Notes: generated from the sequence alone by a model not told the origin. A DNA stretch of 64,000 nucleotides from Cyclobacteriaceae bacterium (GCA_028285685.1 JANQOR010000006.1:1-64000); one strand, 5' to 3'; positions 31,915 through 41,589 are shown, counted from the stretch's first letter. A program made the numbers and translations.

Positions 31915-32979
31915 TCAATAGCGGTAAGCCGCCTTCCGAAGGGCTTTTATACCGTTAAAGGGCTTTGGCGGATTCAAATAGCCTCCTAGAAATTTGTAGA
32001 TCTTCAAGCGTACTTCCTGAGCTTTCTTGGAATCAATACGATCAAATGAATGACCACCGGGTATGTCCTGGAAGATTTCGTACTCAAACTTCTTGTCCTC
32101 GGCCTTCAATGATTTGATTAAATGTTCTACCTCCAGAACGTTGACGTCAGCATCGTTCGTGTTGGTATGGATCAAAAGCGGAGTCTTGAGCTTATGAGCC
32201 TGCCAGGCTGGAGAACGCTTTTTGTATTCCTCCACATTTTGGTAGGCTGTTTTTCCGATGTGAAAGTCTGCCGAATAAAGATCACGATACCTTCCGGTCT
32301 TATAACCCATCCGAGCGATCAGATCACTAACGGGTACACCGGCATAGGCGACTTTGTAGTCCTCCGGATGCTCAAAAATATTCATCAGCGATATTAACCC
32401 ACCGTGGCTCCAGCCAAATATTCCGACCCGTGAGGCATCGACGATGTCGTAGTTTTCAACCATGTATTTTTTGGAGGCATACACATCCTCCACTTCCAGC
32501 CCGCCATAATCGATCGCTTCGTAAAAACCCTTGCCATAGCCCGTACTTCCCCGATATTCTGCAGCTACCACAATGTATTGCTGAGCCATCAACTCCCTGA
32601 TTATGTGTGTGTAGAAGGTGTTGAAATTGCTATGTACACCACCGTGCGGCAGTACAAGCAGCGGGTATTTCTTCGCAGGATCGATGCCTTTGGGGATAAA
32701 AACATAGGACTGAAAGCGAAATGGATTGCCGTATCCCTGCCTGGTCTTGTTCTTTTCCACCCTATCTGCCTTCGGAGGTCCGGTGAGATAGACCTTATCA
32801 ATGTGGGCAACATCTCCAATCTTGTCATACCAAAGGAGATCATCCATTGTCTTCTGCAAGCGATCGAACGTGTGTCGTAGATCCGATATCTGGTCTCTGA
32901 GTTGCTGAACTTCATCTGAAGATTGAGCAGCAATCACGAAACCGAAAAACAGGAAGAGAGGAATGAAAAGGAATCGCAT
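31915..32979 (-). CDS. S9-family alpha/beta hydrolase (prolyl-oligopeptidase-like), exported
   Basis: A 354-aa protein with a signal peptide (MRFLFIPLFLFFGFVIAAQ), a coiled-coil stretch of about 25 residues (VQQLRDQISDLRHTFDRLQ) and a peptidase S9 catalytic domain. The nucleophile is in GIFGWSHGGLISL (Ser at about 190). The acid is in NTNDADVNVLEVEHLI and the His in PGGHSF. The VVAAEYRGSTGYGKGFYEAIDYGG loop is typical of S9 enzymes. It lacks the beta-propeller, so it could be a broad esterase or acyl peptidase. It overlaps no neighbour and is convergent with the DUF6268 gene. Confidence 0.88.
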   Translation of the reverse strand: MRFLFIPLFLFFGFVIAAQSSDEVQQLRDQISDLRHTFDRLQKTMDDLLWYDKIGDVAHIDKVYLTGPPKADRVEKNKTRQGYGNPFRFQSYVFIPKGIDPAKKYPLLVLPHGGVHSNFNTFYTHIIRELMAQQYIVVAAEYRGSTGYGKGFYEAIDYGGLEVEDVYASKKYMVENYDIVDASRVGIFGWSHGGLISLMNIFEHPEDYKVAYAGVPVSDLIARMGYKTGRYRDLYSADFHIGKTAYQNVEEYKKRSPAWQAHKLKTPLLIHTNTNDADVNVLEVEHLIKSLKAEDKKFEYEIFQDIPGGHSFDRIDSKKAQEVRLKIYKFLGGYLNPPKPFNGIKALRKAAYRY

Positions 32980-33063
32980 CTTTAAATGGGTTTAGTTACA
33001 TATCCTAATTTAAAGTACAATTGCTACTTCCAAAAATCGTTAAAGTGGGTAGAATCCATTGCG

Positions 33064-34113
33064 ATGAAACGCATTTACAAAATTCTAATCATACCACTTT
33101 TCCTGTTGTCGTGCAGTAAAGATGACGGGGAGGTCACAGCATCTTTGCCAACCAGTGTTGAGGAGGCAATACCCTATTTTGCTCCCCTAGTGAAATTTCA
33201 CACGAATGAGCGGTACTTTCCTTCCACCGTCGAGTGGTTCCTGGAGCGAACAGCTCTGTACTATGCCGAAGGTGGGCAGTTTCCGGAAGATGGACAAACT
33301 GGTCTTACTTTGCTGCACCCTATTGGTGAGCTCACTCCCCAGAGATTAGTCAATGCTGCTGTTCAAGAGACTGACGGTACGAACAATTCCTCTAATACAG
33401 GCGACTCCCGTACTCGATCTAACTTCTTTGTCACACCTACAGATCCGATGGATCAGGATCAACTCTCGGTTGTATTTGATGGTAATTTGGATGAGGCCAG
33501 ATGTTATGTCAATGTGGTACGTCCGTTAGAAAATGAGTCTTTCGTAGACATTCAATACCATTTTTTCTATCCATATAATGGTCCAGCCAATAATTTCTTC
33601 GCGAACATTATTGTCGATGTAGCGCATGAAGGTGACTGGGAAAATATCACCGTACGGTGTTCAATCGCAGCGGATGGAACCTGGGAAAGACAACAAGTAT
33701 TCTATAGTGCTCATGGTTCAGACTGGAGCAAATGGTTCGAGATCGATGAAGTACTCTGGGAAAATGATCAACATCCCATTGTATTTTCAGCGCTTCACAC
33801 ACATGCGAATTATCCGCAGCAGAGCGGTCTACCGGACAACTTCATTACCAACTGCAATGGAGTTGACTATTTCAACATTGATGAAATATCGGACGGAATT
33901 AACTGGGAGACCTGGAACGCACTTGAAATAGTGAGAATTAAAACGCTGAAGTCCGTGCCGGGCTCAACCACTGAGATTCCCGAGGTGGAAGAAATTTCTC
34001 CAATCGAGTGGCAAAATTTCAATGGAAACTGGGGAAGTGATGGCCCTCATGCTCCATGGTTGCATGCCACTAGTGCCTGGTTTGGAGGACCTAACGGCGT
34101 GCGATGTGAATGA
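33064..34113 (+). CDS. VPS62-like lipoprotein
   Basis: The ATG at 33064 starts a lipoprotein signal (MKRIYKILIIPLFLLSC). The open frame to 32986 is rejected because it overlaps the promoter side of the divergent hydrolase and buries the signal. The 349-aa product contains YFAPLVKFHTNERYFPSTVEWFLE, VAHEGDWENITVR, QVFYSAHGSDWSKW, and IVFSALHTHANYP, the block order of the VPS62/DUF946-type family (G-D-W-E, SaHg and H-A-H motifs). Proteins of this family are found from fungi to bacteria and their biochemical role is unclear. Confidence 0.8.
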   Translation: MKRIYKILIIPLFLLSCSKDDGEVTASLPTSVEEAIPYFAPLVKFHTNERYFPSTVEWFLERTALYYAEGGQFPEDGQTGLTLLHPIGELTPQRLVNAAVQETDGTNNSSNTGDSRTRSNFFVTPTDPMDQDQLSVVFDGNLDEARCYVNVVRPLENESFVDIQYHFFYPYNGPANNFFANIIVDVAHEGDWENITVRCSIAADGTWERQQVFYSAHGSDWSKWFEIDEVLWENDQHPIVFSALHTHANYPQQSGLPDNFITNCNGVDYFNIDEISDGINWETWNALEIVRIKTLKSVPGSTTEIPEVEEISPIEWQNFNGNWGSDGPHAPWLHATSAWFGGPNGVRCE

Positions 34114-34132
34114 CCAACATCATTAATAAGCC

Positions 34133-34178
34133 ACCTTGTGTTCCTCGTGAGTTCTTTGTGACCTTTGTGGTGAAACTT
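34133..34178. repeat. CTTTGTG-type quasi-repeat
   Basis: Four imperfect units (CCTTGTGTT, CCTCGTGAGTT, CTTTGTGAC, CTTTGTGGTG) occur in a row between the VPS62-like and cyclophilin genes, ahead of a T-rich tail. Strings of this kind are common interspersed intergenic sequences in diverse prokaryotes. Confidence 0.4.
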
Positions 34179-34179
34179 T

Positions 34180-34614
34180 TTAAGATCCAATCACCACTTT
34201 TTCCATCACATCGTCCTGACGGATCTCATCGATCACCTCAACTCCTTCTGTCACTTTTCCAAACACAGTATGATTTCGATCCAGATGTGCGGTATTCGTA
34301 CGACTATGGCATATGAAAAATTGAGAACCACCAGTGTTTCTACCAGCATGCGCCATGGAGAGTACTCCACGATCATGATACTGATTGTCACCATCCAGCT
34401 CACAGTCAATTTGATAGCCAGGGCCACCGGTTCCGTCACCTTTTGGGCATCCGCCCTGAATGACAAAATCGGGAATAACTCTGTGAAATGTCAACCCGTC
34501 GTAGTAACCTTTTTCGGCTAGATCTATGAAATTTTGAACGGTGTTGGGTGCATCATCCTCGAAAAACTCAATTTTCATGATACCCTTCTTTGTGTGTATC
34601 TCTGCTGTCTTCAT
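34180..34614 (-). CDS. Cyclophilin-type peptidyl-prolyl cis-trans isomerase
   Basis: A 144-aa cytosolic cyclophilin. The active-site blocks are present: [27 protein letters not shown] (Arg and Phe-x-x-Gln), [19 protein letters not shown] (Met, Ala, Gln-Phe-Phe) and [12 protein letters not shown]. There is no signal peptide, so it acts in the cytosol on prolyl peptide bonds during folding. It resembles PpiB-type enzymes, though the exact orthology is not certain. Confidence 0.95.
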   Translation of the reverse strand: MKTAEIHTKKGIMKIEFFEDDAPNTVQNFIDLAEKGYYDGLTFHRVIPDFVIQGGCPKGDGTGGPGYQIDCELDGDNQYHDRGVLSMAHAGRNTGGSQFFICHSRTNTAHLDRNHTVFGKVTEGVEVIDEIRQDDVMEKVVIGS

Positions 34615-34694
34615 GGGCGCAAACTTATCGGGTTATGTTCAAAAACTAAAAATGGATAGTGATGCTTTAAGACATCCGCTTATTTTTGATTTCA

Positions 34695-36137
34695 ATGATC
34701 GACAAAATAAAAGAGCAGGAAGAGATCTCTCTCCTTCTCGATCCACCACATGAGCAGCGTGAGGAGTGGAACCATGAAATTTTAGCACATACAGCTCACT
34801 TTCTCAATTCCCTTGAAAAAGCTAATGCATACTATCAAAATGAGGACAAGGGTGCAGGAATACTCAATTATAATCTAAGTGACGAGCCGGCCCGGCTTTC
34901 TGATTTGTTGAGTGGATTGAAATCGCACATTGAGGAAGACGGTATAAATCCTGCATCTGGCGGTCACATGGGATACATTCCCGGCGGTGGGTTGTACCCG
35001 TCCGCTCTAGGTGATTATCTAGCGGCCATCAGCAATAAGTACGCGGGGCTTTTTTTCCCCGCTCCAGGAGCTGTTCGTTTGGAAAATATGCTGCTTCGAT
35101 GGATGTCAAAGTTGATGGGCTTTCCGGAAAGTGCCACAGGAAATCTAACTTCAGGCGGCTCAATATCGAACTTGATAGCCGTAGTAACTGCTCGTGAGGC
35201 CCTTGATGTAAGAGCGGCTGACTTCCATCGACTTGTAATCTACCTGTCAGATCAAGCACACCATTCGCTCCAGAAGGCCATCAGAATTGCTGGTTTGGGT
35301 GAAGCCCAATTGAGATATGTACAATTGGATGAGGAATTAAGGATGGACAATGAGGTGCTGAGAGCTTCCATCAAAAAAGATCAGGATGCCGGCCTTATTC
35401 CTTTTTTTGTCAATGCATCAATGGGAACCACCAACACCGGAACCATTGATCCGATTAATGACCTGGCTACAATTGCTGCAGAATATAGCATTTGGTACCA
35501 TGTAGATGCTGCATACGGTGGGTTCTTCAAATTACTACCTGAACTGGAAAAAGAATTCAATGGGATTGAAAAAGCCGATTCGATCACACTAGATCCGCAC
35601 AAATGCCTGTTTCTGCCTTTCGGCACAGGCGCTGTTTTGATCAAGAACAAGAAAGCGCTTTACAAAGCCCATCAATACACTGCCGACTACCTACAGGATC
35701 TGATCGATGTGGAAGAAGAGGTTAACCCAGCCGATGTTTCACCAGAATTGACCAAGCACTTCAGGGGGCTGCGAATGTGGCTCCCACTTAAGCTCTTCGG
35801 GATCAAACCGTTCAGAGGAGCCTTGCGGGAGAAACTATTACTCGCTCAATATTTCCACCAGGAAATTCAAAAAGTGCCCGGTTTCGTTGTTGGTCCAAAT
35901 CCGGATTTGTCGGTGGCCATCTTCAGATATGTTCCAAAAAGTGGAGATGCCAATGCCTTCAATGAAAAACTTATCAAAGCTATTCAAGATGATGGTCGGG
36001 TTTTTCTCTCTTCTACCACACTTGAAGGAGTATTCTGGATCAGGGTGGCAGTGGTTATCTTTCGAACACACTTGAACCACGTCGATCTTCTCCTGGAAAT
36101 AATCAAACGGGAAACAATTGAATTGACCTCAGTCTAA
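34695..36137 (+). CDS. PLP-dependent group II amino-acid decarboxylase
   Basis: The start at ATG 34695 is preferred over the in-frame TTG at 34686. The 480-aa product carries the group II decarboxylase blocks: PASGGHMGYIPGGGLYPSALGDYLA near residue 90, the NLTSGGSISNLIAVV phosphate loop, WYHVDAAYGGFFKLLPEL with the cofactor Asp, and the Schiff-base lysine in LDPHKCLFLPFGTGAVL (about residue 303). It probably decarboxylates an aromatic amino acid, Glu or Asp. The substrate cannot be fixed by eye. Confidence 0.9.
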   Translation: MIDKIKEQEEISLLLDPPHEQREEWNHEILAHTAHFLNSLEKANAYYQNEDKGAGILNYNLSDEPARLSDLLSGLKSHIEEDGINPASGGHMGYIPGGGLYPSALGDYLAAISNKYAGLFFPAPGAVRLENMLLRWMSKLMGFPESATGNLTSGGSISNLIAVVTAREALDVRAADFHRLVIYLSDQAHHSLQKAIRIAGLGEAQLRYVQLDEELRMDNEVLRASIKKDQDAGLIPFFVNASMGTTNTGTIDPINDLATIAAEYSIWYHVDAAYGGFFKLLPELEKEFNGIEKADSITLDPHKCLFLPFGTGAVLIKNKKALYKAHQYTADYLQDLIDVEEEVNPADVSPELTKHFRGLRMWLPLKLFGIKPFRGALREKLLLAQYFHQEIQKVPGFVVGPNPDLSVAIFRYVPKSGDANAFNEKLIKAIQDDGRVFLSSTTLEGVFWIRVAVVIFRTHLNHVDLLLEIIKRETIELTSV

Positions 36138-36167
36138 ATCTAATCCATCAGGAGCCTGCTCCATAAG

Positions 36168-37502
36168 TCAATCTGAACTCGTTTCACGGTTTTTCGCAAA
36201 TCGAATTTCAATTTTCAACACCTTTTTGGTTTTGTCACCGATCTTAAACTTTTCAGATATCTGATAGCCAACCAACCATGCAATCTGATCGCCAACAATA
36301 AGGACCAAGGTCTCGCTCTTCAAGGCTAGCGGGACTTTCCTGTCAATAAGATAATCGCTCACCTTTTTGGAGCCAGTCATACCAAGTGGAACAAAACGAT
36401 CGCCTTCCTTCCACTTCCTCACCTCTATGGGAAAAGTCAAATGATCAGTATCCAAATAAGCAATCATCGGGTTTTCTTGAAAATCAAGATTTTTCCTATC
36501 CATGATCGAAACACCAAACGAGCTTCCTGAAAGATCAAAATCGCCAACACCAGTGATAGACAACTCCTCGTCGCCCATGGATTGAAATGGCTTTACAAAC
36601 AAAGAATCTCGATCAATGGAGAGAACATACTCACTTGCAAAAAATTGCTTCCCAGGTTTTCCTTTCGCTTCGAAGATTTGTTTCGTTGTGAAGTAGCTAA
36701 ATCCAAATTCTGCTAGAATTTCGCTTAGAAGCAGTAAATCAGCTTTGCTCTTAAGCCAGTGGAGCTTCAATTCAGAGACTGAACCATCCACAACTAGATA
36801 CTTTTTCTTTACCTCTTCAGCTCTGGCATGCACAACCTGGTGTGAGAGAAGGGCTCTTTCGGCAGTGCTTCGAAACGTGTCAATCAAAGACGGATTTAAC
36901 TCTTTGATTTTCGGGATCACCTCCAAGCGTAAAAGATTACGATCGTAGTCCTTCTTTGAATTTGAAGAATCTTCTCTCCAAAGCAAGCCATGTTTCTTCG
37001 AATAGCTCTCAAGATGCTCTCTTGAAGTAAACAAAAGTGGCCGTATGATTTTATCCGCCTTGGATGGTATTCCTCCTAGTCCGCGAACCCCAGTTCCTCG
37101 GCTTAAGTTAATGAGAACCGTCTCAAGTGAATCATCCAAATGGTGAGCAGTAGCGATCTTGGTAAACCCCTTTTCTCTTGAAAGTTGCTCGAACCATCTA
37201 TATCGGGCGTTTCTGGCATTTAGTTGAATCGACCCTTCACCAAGATCAAAGTGCTTTACATGTATGAGGACCTCATTTTTTTTGGCCCACGATTTTACAA
37301 ATTCTTCATCTTCATCTGACTCCTTGTCTCTTAAGTTGAAATTGCAGTGCGCAACTTCAAAGCGCCAATCAGCATCGCAAAACAGATCAGCCATCACCAT
37401 GGAATCCAGACCACCGCTCACAGCAAGTAAGACATGGTCATCTTCCTTCAGAAGCTCTTCTGCTTGAACAAAATCCTGGAACTGTTTTTGTAAAGAGTGC
37501 AT
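36168..37502 (-). CDS. tilS: tRNA(Ile)-lysidine synthase
   Basis: A 444-aa enzyme that attaches lysine to C34 of tRNA-Ile(CAU), changing its decoding from Met to Ile. The ATP PP-loop reads VLLAVSGGLDSMVMADLF (SGGLDS at residues 29-34), and ATAHHLDDSLETVLINLSRGTGVRGLGG is the second conserved block. The C-terminal TilS domain ends with RKWKEGDRFVPLGMTGSKKVSDYLIDRKVP. The ATG at 37502 is preferred over a TTG three bases earlier. The gene is divergent from ostA with a 25-bp gap. Confidence 0.95.
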   Translation of the reverse strand: MHSLQKQFQDFVQAEELLKEDDHVLLAVSGGLDSMVMADLFCDADWRFEVAHCNFNLRDKESDEDEEFVKSWAKKNEVLIHVKHFDLGEGSIQLNARNARYRWFEQLSREKGFTKIATAHHLDDSLETVLINLSRGTGVRGLGGIPSKADKIIRPLLFTSREHLESYSKKHGLLWREDSSNSKKDYDRNLLRLEVIPKIKELNPSLIDTFRSTAERALLSHQVVHARAEEVKKKYLVVDGSVSELKLHWLKSKADLLLLSEILAEFGFSYFTTKQIFEAKGKPGKQFFASEYVLSIDRDSLFVKPFQSMGDEELSITGVGDFDLSGSSFGVSIMDRKNLDFQENPMIAYLDTDHLTFPIEVRKWKEGDRFVPLGMTGSKKVSDYLIDRKVPLALKSETLVLIVGDQIAWLVGYQISEKFKIGDKTKKVLKIEIRFAKNRETSSD

Positions 37503-37520
37503 CAACGTAAGTTACCTTTG
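37488..37520 (+). promoter_or_regulatory. Predicted promoter of the ostA-like gene
   Basis: TTG at 37488-37490, a 22-bp spacer and TACCTTTG at 37513-37520, a full match to TAnnTTTG. It lies inside the first codons of tilS on the other strand and would give an almost leaderless transcript for the ATG at 37528. Confidence 0.5.
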
Positions 37521-37527
37521 CAAACAA

Positions 37528-39171
37528 ATGCGAAAACTCACACCATTTTTTCTTTTTTCCCTAGTCCTGCTACCCCTGGTTTCTCTTGGGCAGAAGAACG
37601 AGAGAATCAAGTACAAAGCTGATGAATTGTTTGAATTTCGCGAAAAAGGGCAAAAAAAGAGAAAACTGACTGGCAATGTGGTTTTTGCCCAAGAAGGAAC
37701 CACCATGTATTGTGACAGTTCACTTTATTACGTGAAGGACAATTTGATGGAGGCGTTTGGACACGTGAAGATTGTGGACGATTCAACGATCATAACATCA
37801 AATACGCTGGTCTATGACGGGAAAAAGAAGACAGCCAAACTTCGAAAAAACGTGGTCTATACGCATGGAGAACAGCAATTGTTTACGGACTTTCTGGATT
37901 ACAATACGGAAACCGAAGTAGCCAATTATTTCAACGGGGGTGAGTTGCGAGACAGCACAAATACGTTAGCAAGCGAAATTGGATTCTTTTATTCCAAAGA
38001 CGATTATGCCTTTTTTAGGAATGAGGTGAACCTTGAAGCTCCTGATTATACCCTAAAATCGGATACTCTGAGATACAATACAGAGACTAAGATTGCCACT
38101 ACCCTCGGACGGACTGAGATCATCACAGATGATGGATCTATTTTGCATGCGAAGGGTGGAGAATTCAGAACAGAGGAGGATCAATCCCAGTTTGTGGAAG
38201 GAGACATCGAAACAGAGGACTACTTCCTGGAAGGTGATGAACTTTTCTTTGATGACCTGAACAAGTACTACACAGCGAAGGGAAATGTGAGGTTAAGAGC
38301 GAAGAACGAGGACGTAATTCTTTTTGGAGATGAGGGATTCATGGATGACACCGGTGAAATCAGCAAGATATGGGGTCACTCCTACATGAAGCGTATGTTG
38401 GAAAGAGACACGTTCTACATTTCAGCTGATACGCTTGTTTCCATCGAAAGTGAATATGACTCAGCCAAGCGAGTACTCGCCTATAACAATGTCAAATTGT
38501 GGCGATATAATCTTCAGGGTGTTGCGGACTCAGCCTCTTATTTTCTGTCTGACTCCATTATCTTTCTTTACAACGATCCGGTAATTTGGAATTTGGAGAA
38601 TCAAATAGAAGGGGACACCATTTCCATCGAGATCTCGGAAGATCAGATCAAAACGATGACATTGTTACAGAATTCGTTTCTGATTGGCATTGACACGATC
38701 GACAACTACAATCAGGTCAAGGGGCGGACAATGAAAGCTTCATTCAAAGAAGGTATTATCAATAAAATTGATGTGAATGGAAACGGGGAAGCCCTCTACT
38801 ATGTACTTGATGAGTCCGACCCCAACGACACGCAAACCATGGGAATGAACCGAATTCTCTGCAGTGATCTTACGATGCGGTTTGTAAATGAGGAGTTGGA
38901 CAATATCAGTTTTTATAAAAAGCCGGAAGCCAAATTTATTCCCCCACATGAACTCACTGATGAAATGCAACGCCTTAAGGGGTTTCTCTGGCGCGGAGAT
39001 CAGCGACCCACCTTTGAAGAGGTAGTTTATCTATCGCAAGAATACGAAGTGATCGAAGAATCGGAGCAGACCGAAGGTCAGAAGTTGATCCCACCCGTAC
39101 AATTGGATGTTGAGGGGCTTCAGGACAAAAAAGGGAAATTGTTAAAAAAGCCTAAAGGCGACAGAGAATGA
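37528..39171 (+). CDS. OstA/LptA-like LPS transport protein
   Basis: A 547-aa protein with a signal peptide (MRKLTPFFLFSLVLLPLVSLGQ). The OstA beta-jellyroll repeats are clear: LTGNVVFAQEGTTMYCDSSLYY, MEAFGHVKIVDDSTIITSNTLVYDG, NVVYTHGEQQLFTDFLDYNTET, YTLKSDTLRYNTETKIA and YTAKGNVRLRAKNEDVILFGDEG. Such long OstA-like proteins are the Bacteroidota version of LptA, bridging LPS across the periplasm. The tail (LKKPKGDRE) is basic. It starts the housekeeping cluster that continues with bamD after 60 bp. Confidence 0.88.
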   Translation: MRKLTPFFLFSLVLLPLVSLGQKNERIKYKADELFEFREKGQKKRKLTGNVVFAQEGTTMYCDSSLYYVKDNLMEAFGHVKIVDDSTIITSNTLVYDGKKKTAKLRKNVVYTHGEQQLFTDFLDYNTETEVANYFNGGELRDSTNTLASEIGFFYSKDDYAFFRNEVNLEAPDYTLKSDTLRYNTETKIATTLGRTEIITDDGSILHAKGGEFRTEEDQSQFVEGDIETEDYFLEGDELFFDDLNKYYTAKGNVRLRAKNEDVILFGDEGFMDDTGEISKIWGHSYMKRMLERDTFYISADTLVSIESEYDSAKRVLAYNNVKLWRYNLQGVADSASYFLSDSIIFLYNDPVIWNLENQIEGDTISIEISEDQIKTMTLLQNSFLIGIDTIDNYNQVKGRTMKASFKEGIINKIDVNGNGEALYYVLDESDPNDTQTMGMNRILCSDLTMRFVNEELDNISFYKKPEAKFIPPHELTDEMQRLKGFLWRGDQRPTFEEVVYLSQEYEVIEESEQTEGQKLIPPVQLDVEGLQDKKGKLLKKPKGDRE

Positions 39172-39179
39172 TTTAGGCT

Positions 39180-39213
39180 TTGTTTCCGTTTAAGTGTTAA
39201 ACAAGTAATTTTG
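39180..39213 (+). promoter_or_regulatory. Predicted promoter of the bamD operon
   Basis: TTG at 39180-39182, 23-bp spacer and TAATTTTG at 39206-39213, a perfect TAnnTTTG box, ending 18 bp before the ATG at 39232. The spacer is at the long end of the normal range. Confidence 0.5.
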
Positions 39214-39231
39214 CGACCGATTTCGATAACT

Positions 39232-40038
39232 ATGCGGGGAATGCGAGTAACCATCTTCATCATTTTAGCAATCAGTCTTTTTGGATGCAGCAAGTTTAGA
39301 AAGATCCAAAAAAGTCCGGATTGGAAAGTGAAGTACGAGGCTGCACTAAACTACTACGAGGAGGAGAAGTACAATAAGACAACCATCCTATTCGAGGAAA
39401 TTCTACCGATCATTCGAGGTACACAGGAGGCGGAGACAGGTAATTTCTACTTCGCATACGCCTACTACCATCAAAAACAATACATTCTTAGTGCGCATCA
39501 TTTCCAGGAGTTCGTCACCATTTACGGTCGAAGTGAGCACGTGTTGGAGGCGACCTACATGCATGCTTACTCGCTCTACCTCCAGTCGCCTGAATTTCAA
39601 TTGGATCAGACAAGCACATACGAGGCGATTGCCGCCATGCAAAATTTCATCAACAAATACCCTACAACAGAATACGCCGCTGATGCGGATAAGATCATTG
39701 ATGAAATGCAGGTCAAGCTGGAAACGAAGGCCTATAATACCGCCAAGCTGTACCATAAGCTCAGAAGGTACAAATCGGCATTAGTTGCGTTTAAAAACTT
39801 CAAAAACGACTATCCCGACTCCGACTACAATGAAGAAATCTTGTATCTGAACATCGAAACCTCATTTGACCTGGCAGAAGCAAGTATTACCTCGGTCCAG
39901 GAGGAACGATATAGAAATACGGTAAAGTTCTATGAAGAATTCGTAGACAGGTACCCAGACAGTGAATATTTGAAAGATGCGGAGCAATTTTATGAGAAAA
40001 GCATCGAAGAATTAACTAAATTTGCGGGTTCAAAATAA
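39232..40038 (+). CDS. bamD: Outer-membrane assembly lipoprotein BamD
   Basis: The ATG at 39232 gives a 268-aa lipoprotein (signal MRGMRVTIFIILAISLFGC). TPR-like repeats follow: YEAALNYYEEEKYNKTTILFEEILP, NFYFAYAYYHQKQYILSAHHFQEFVTIYG, and NKYPTTEYAADADKIIDEMQVKLETKAYNTAKLYHKLRRYKSALVAFKNFKNDYPDSDY, matching the BamD fold. It works with BamA to insert outer-membrane barrels. The position just before rpoZ and coaBC is conserved in Bacteroidota. Confidence 0.93.
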   Translation: MRGMRVTIFIILAISLFGCSKFRKIQKSPDWKVKYEAALNYYEEEKYNKTTILFEEILPIIRGTQEAETGNFYFAYAYYHQKQYILSAHHFQEFVTIYGRSEHVLEATYMHAYSLYLQSPEFQLDQTSTYEAIAAMQNFINKYPTTEYAADADKIIDEMQVKLETKAYNTAKLYHKLRRYKSALVAFKNFKNDYPDSDYNEEILYLNIETSFDLAEASITSVQEERYRNTVKFYEEFVDRYPDSEYLKDAEQFYEKSIEELTKFAGSK

Positions 40039-40049
40039 AAAAGCATACT

Positions 40050-40385
40050 ATGCATCATTCAACAGCAGCGCTGGTCACTAGAGATAACAAGGAAATTGCT
40101 GAGCCAACCAACAATATCTACGAGTCTATTGTGATCATTGGAAAAAGGGCAAGACAGATCAGTTCGAATCAAAAAGAAGAATTGAATGGTAAACTTGCGG
40201 AATTTGCATCATCCGTGGATAACCTTGAAGAAATTTTCGAGAACAGAGAGCAGATTGAGATCTCTAAATTCTACGAACGAATGCCAAAGCCTTCTACTAG
40301 CGCAACAGATCAATTCCTTAACGAGGAATTGAACTATCGTCTTCCCGATGAGGAAGAATTGAAAGACGGCGAGTCAGAACTTTAA
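40050..40385 (+). CDS. rpoZ: RNA polymerase omega-subunit-like protein
   Basis: A 111-aa protein with the Bacteroidota omega pattern: EPTNNIYESIVIIGKRARQISSNQKEELNGKLAEF, that is, the N-x-Y-E-x(4)-G-K-R-A-R-Q-I helix of RpoZ/Rpb6. The rest (PEDEEELKDGESEL-like acidic tail) is variable. It sits 11 bp after bamD and 13 bp before coaBC, the usual arrangement. Its role is to help assemble and stabilise the beta' subunit of RNA polymerase. Confidence 0.9.
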   Translation: MHHSTAALVTRDNKEIAEPTNNIYESIVIIGKRARQISSNQKEELNGKLAEFASSVDNLEEIFENREQIEISKFYERMPKPSTSATDQFLNEELNYRLPDEEELKDGESEL

Positions 40386-40398
40386 GCAACACTTTCCC

Positions 40399-41589
40399 AT
40401 GTTAAAGGGGAAAAAAATATTAGTAGCGGTTTGTGGGTCCATAGCAGCCTACAAGACCGCTTTTTTTGTTCGTCTTCTCGTGAAAGAGGAAGCAGAGGTG
40501 AAAGTGGTTATGACGGAGAGCGCCAAAGATTTCATCACTCCATTAACGCTTTCAACTCTATCTAAAAACCCCGTCTACTCAGAATATTTCAATAAAACAT
40601 CAGGAGAATGGACCAATCACGTTGAGCTTGGCTTATGGGCCGATCTGATGATTATCGCTCCACTTAGTGCCAATACGTTAGGAAAAATGGCCAACGGTAT
40701 ATGCGACAGCTTACTTTTAGCGACCTACCTTTCTGCTAAATGTCCTGTTGTCGTAGCTCCTGCCATGGACCTCGACATGTATAAGCATCCTTCCACAGTC
40801 TCCAACTTGAGGAAACTCGAGTCCTTTGGCAATGAAGTGATCGAGGCCCGAGACGGGGAACTAGCAAGCGGTTTGGTAGGTCAAGGTCGAATGCCAGAGC
40901 CGGAGGAGCTTCTCGAAGTTGTAAAAAAAAAGTACAGCAATAGTCAGGCGCTAAAAGACAAAAAAGTTCTGATCACCTCAGGTCCGACTCACGAAGCAAT
41001 CGATCCGGTTCGATTCATTGGGAATCATTCTTCAGGTAAAATGGGTGTGGCGCTTGCTAATGCCTTCAAGGATGCCGGTGCTTTGGTTTCAGTAATTTCA
41101 GGACCTTCTCAGTATCTGCCGGAAAACGTGAACCTTACCAAGGTTAATTCAGCCAAGGAAATGTTAGATGAGGCTGAAAAACAGTACAAAGACTGTGATA
41201 TTGTTGTTTTTGCGGCCGCAGTGGCCGACTATCGACCCGCAAGTCCAAGTGACGAAAAGATCAAAAAGAAGGGTGATTCATTAGAAATCAGCTTAGTAAA
41301 GAACCCGGACATTGCGTATGAGCTAGGACAAAAGAAGAATGGCCAATTCAACATTGGTTTTGCCTTGGAGACTACGAAAGAGGAAACACATGCCCGGGAA
41401 AAACTTCAAAAAAAGAACTTTGACCTGATTGTGCTAAACTCCCTGAACGATGCTGGTGCCGGTTTTCAAGAGGACACGAACAAGGTCACTTTCTTTGACA
41501 AAAACAATAAGGAGATAAAATTTGAGTTGAAAAGTAAGAAGCAAGTTGCTGCTGATATTGTAGATTACACCATTCAACACGTCAAATGA
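40399..41589 (+). CDS. coaBC: Bifunctional phosphopantothenoylcysteine decarboxylase / phosphopantothenate-cysteine ligase
   Basis: A 396-aa fusion enzyme of CoA synthesis. The CoaC flavin domain (about 1-185) has VCGSIAAYKTAFFVRLL, HVELGLWADLMIIAPLSANTLGKMANGICDSLL with the catalytic His, and VVAPAMDLDMYKHP. The CoaB ligase domain (from about 190) has VLITSGPTHEAIDPVRFIGNHSSGKMGVALA, AAVADYRP and the LVKNPDIAYELG block. Both halves are complete. It overlaps the following porD by 4 bp (ATGA), so translation is coupled. Confidence 0.95.
   Translation: MLKGKKILVAVCGSIAAYKTAFFVRLLVKEEAEVKVVMTESAKDFITPLTLSTLSKNPVYSEYFNKTSGEWTNHVELGLWADLMIIAPLSANTLGKMANGICDSLLLATYLSAKCPVVVAPAMDLDMYKHPSTVSNLRKLESFGNEVIEARDGELASGLVGQGRMPEPEELLEVVKKKYSNSQALKDKKVLITSGPTHEAIDPVRFIGNHSSGKMGVALANAFKDAGALVSVISGPSQYLPENVNLTKVNSAKEMLDEAEKQYKDCDIVVFAAAVADYRPASPSDEKIKKKGDSLEISLVKNPDIAYELGQKKNGQFNIGFALETTKEETHAREKLQKKNFDLIVLNSLNDAGAGFQEDTNKVTFFDKNNKEIKFELKSKKQVAADIVDYTIQHVK

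Noticed and set aside
34180-34620. Plus-strand frames over the cyclophilin gene
   Set aside because: The minus strand has all cyclophilin motifs, so the plus-strand frames are shadows.
36140-36167. Short GGAGC/GCTCC palindrome as a bidirectional terminator between the decarboxylase and tilS
   Set aside because: The arms leave a loop of only two bases and there is no T-run, so a stable hairpin is doubtful.
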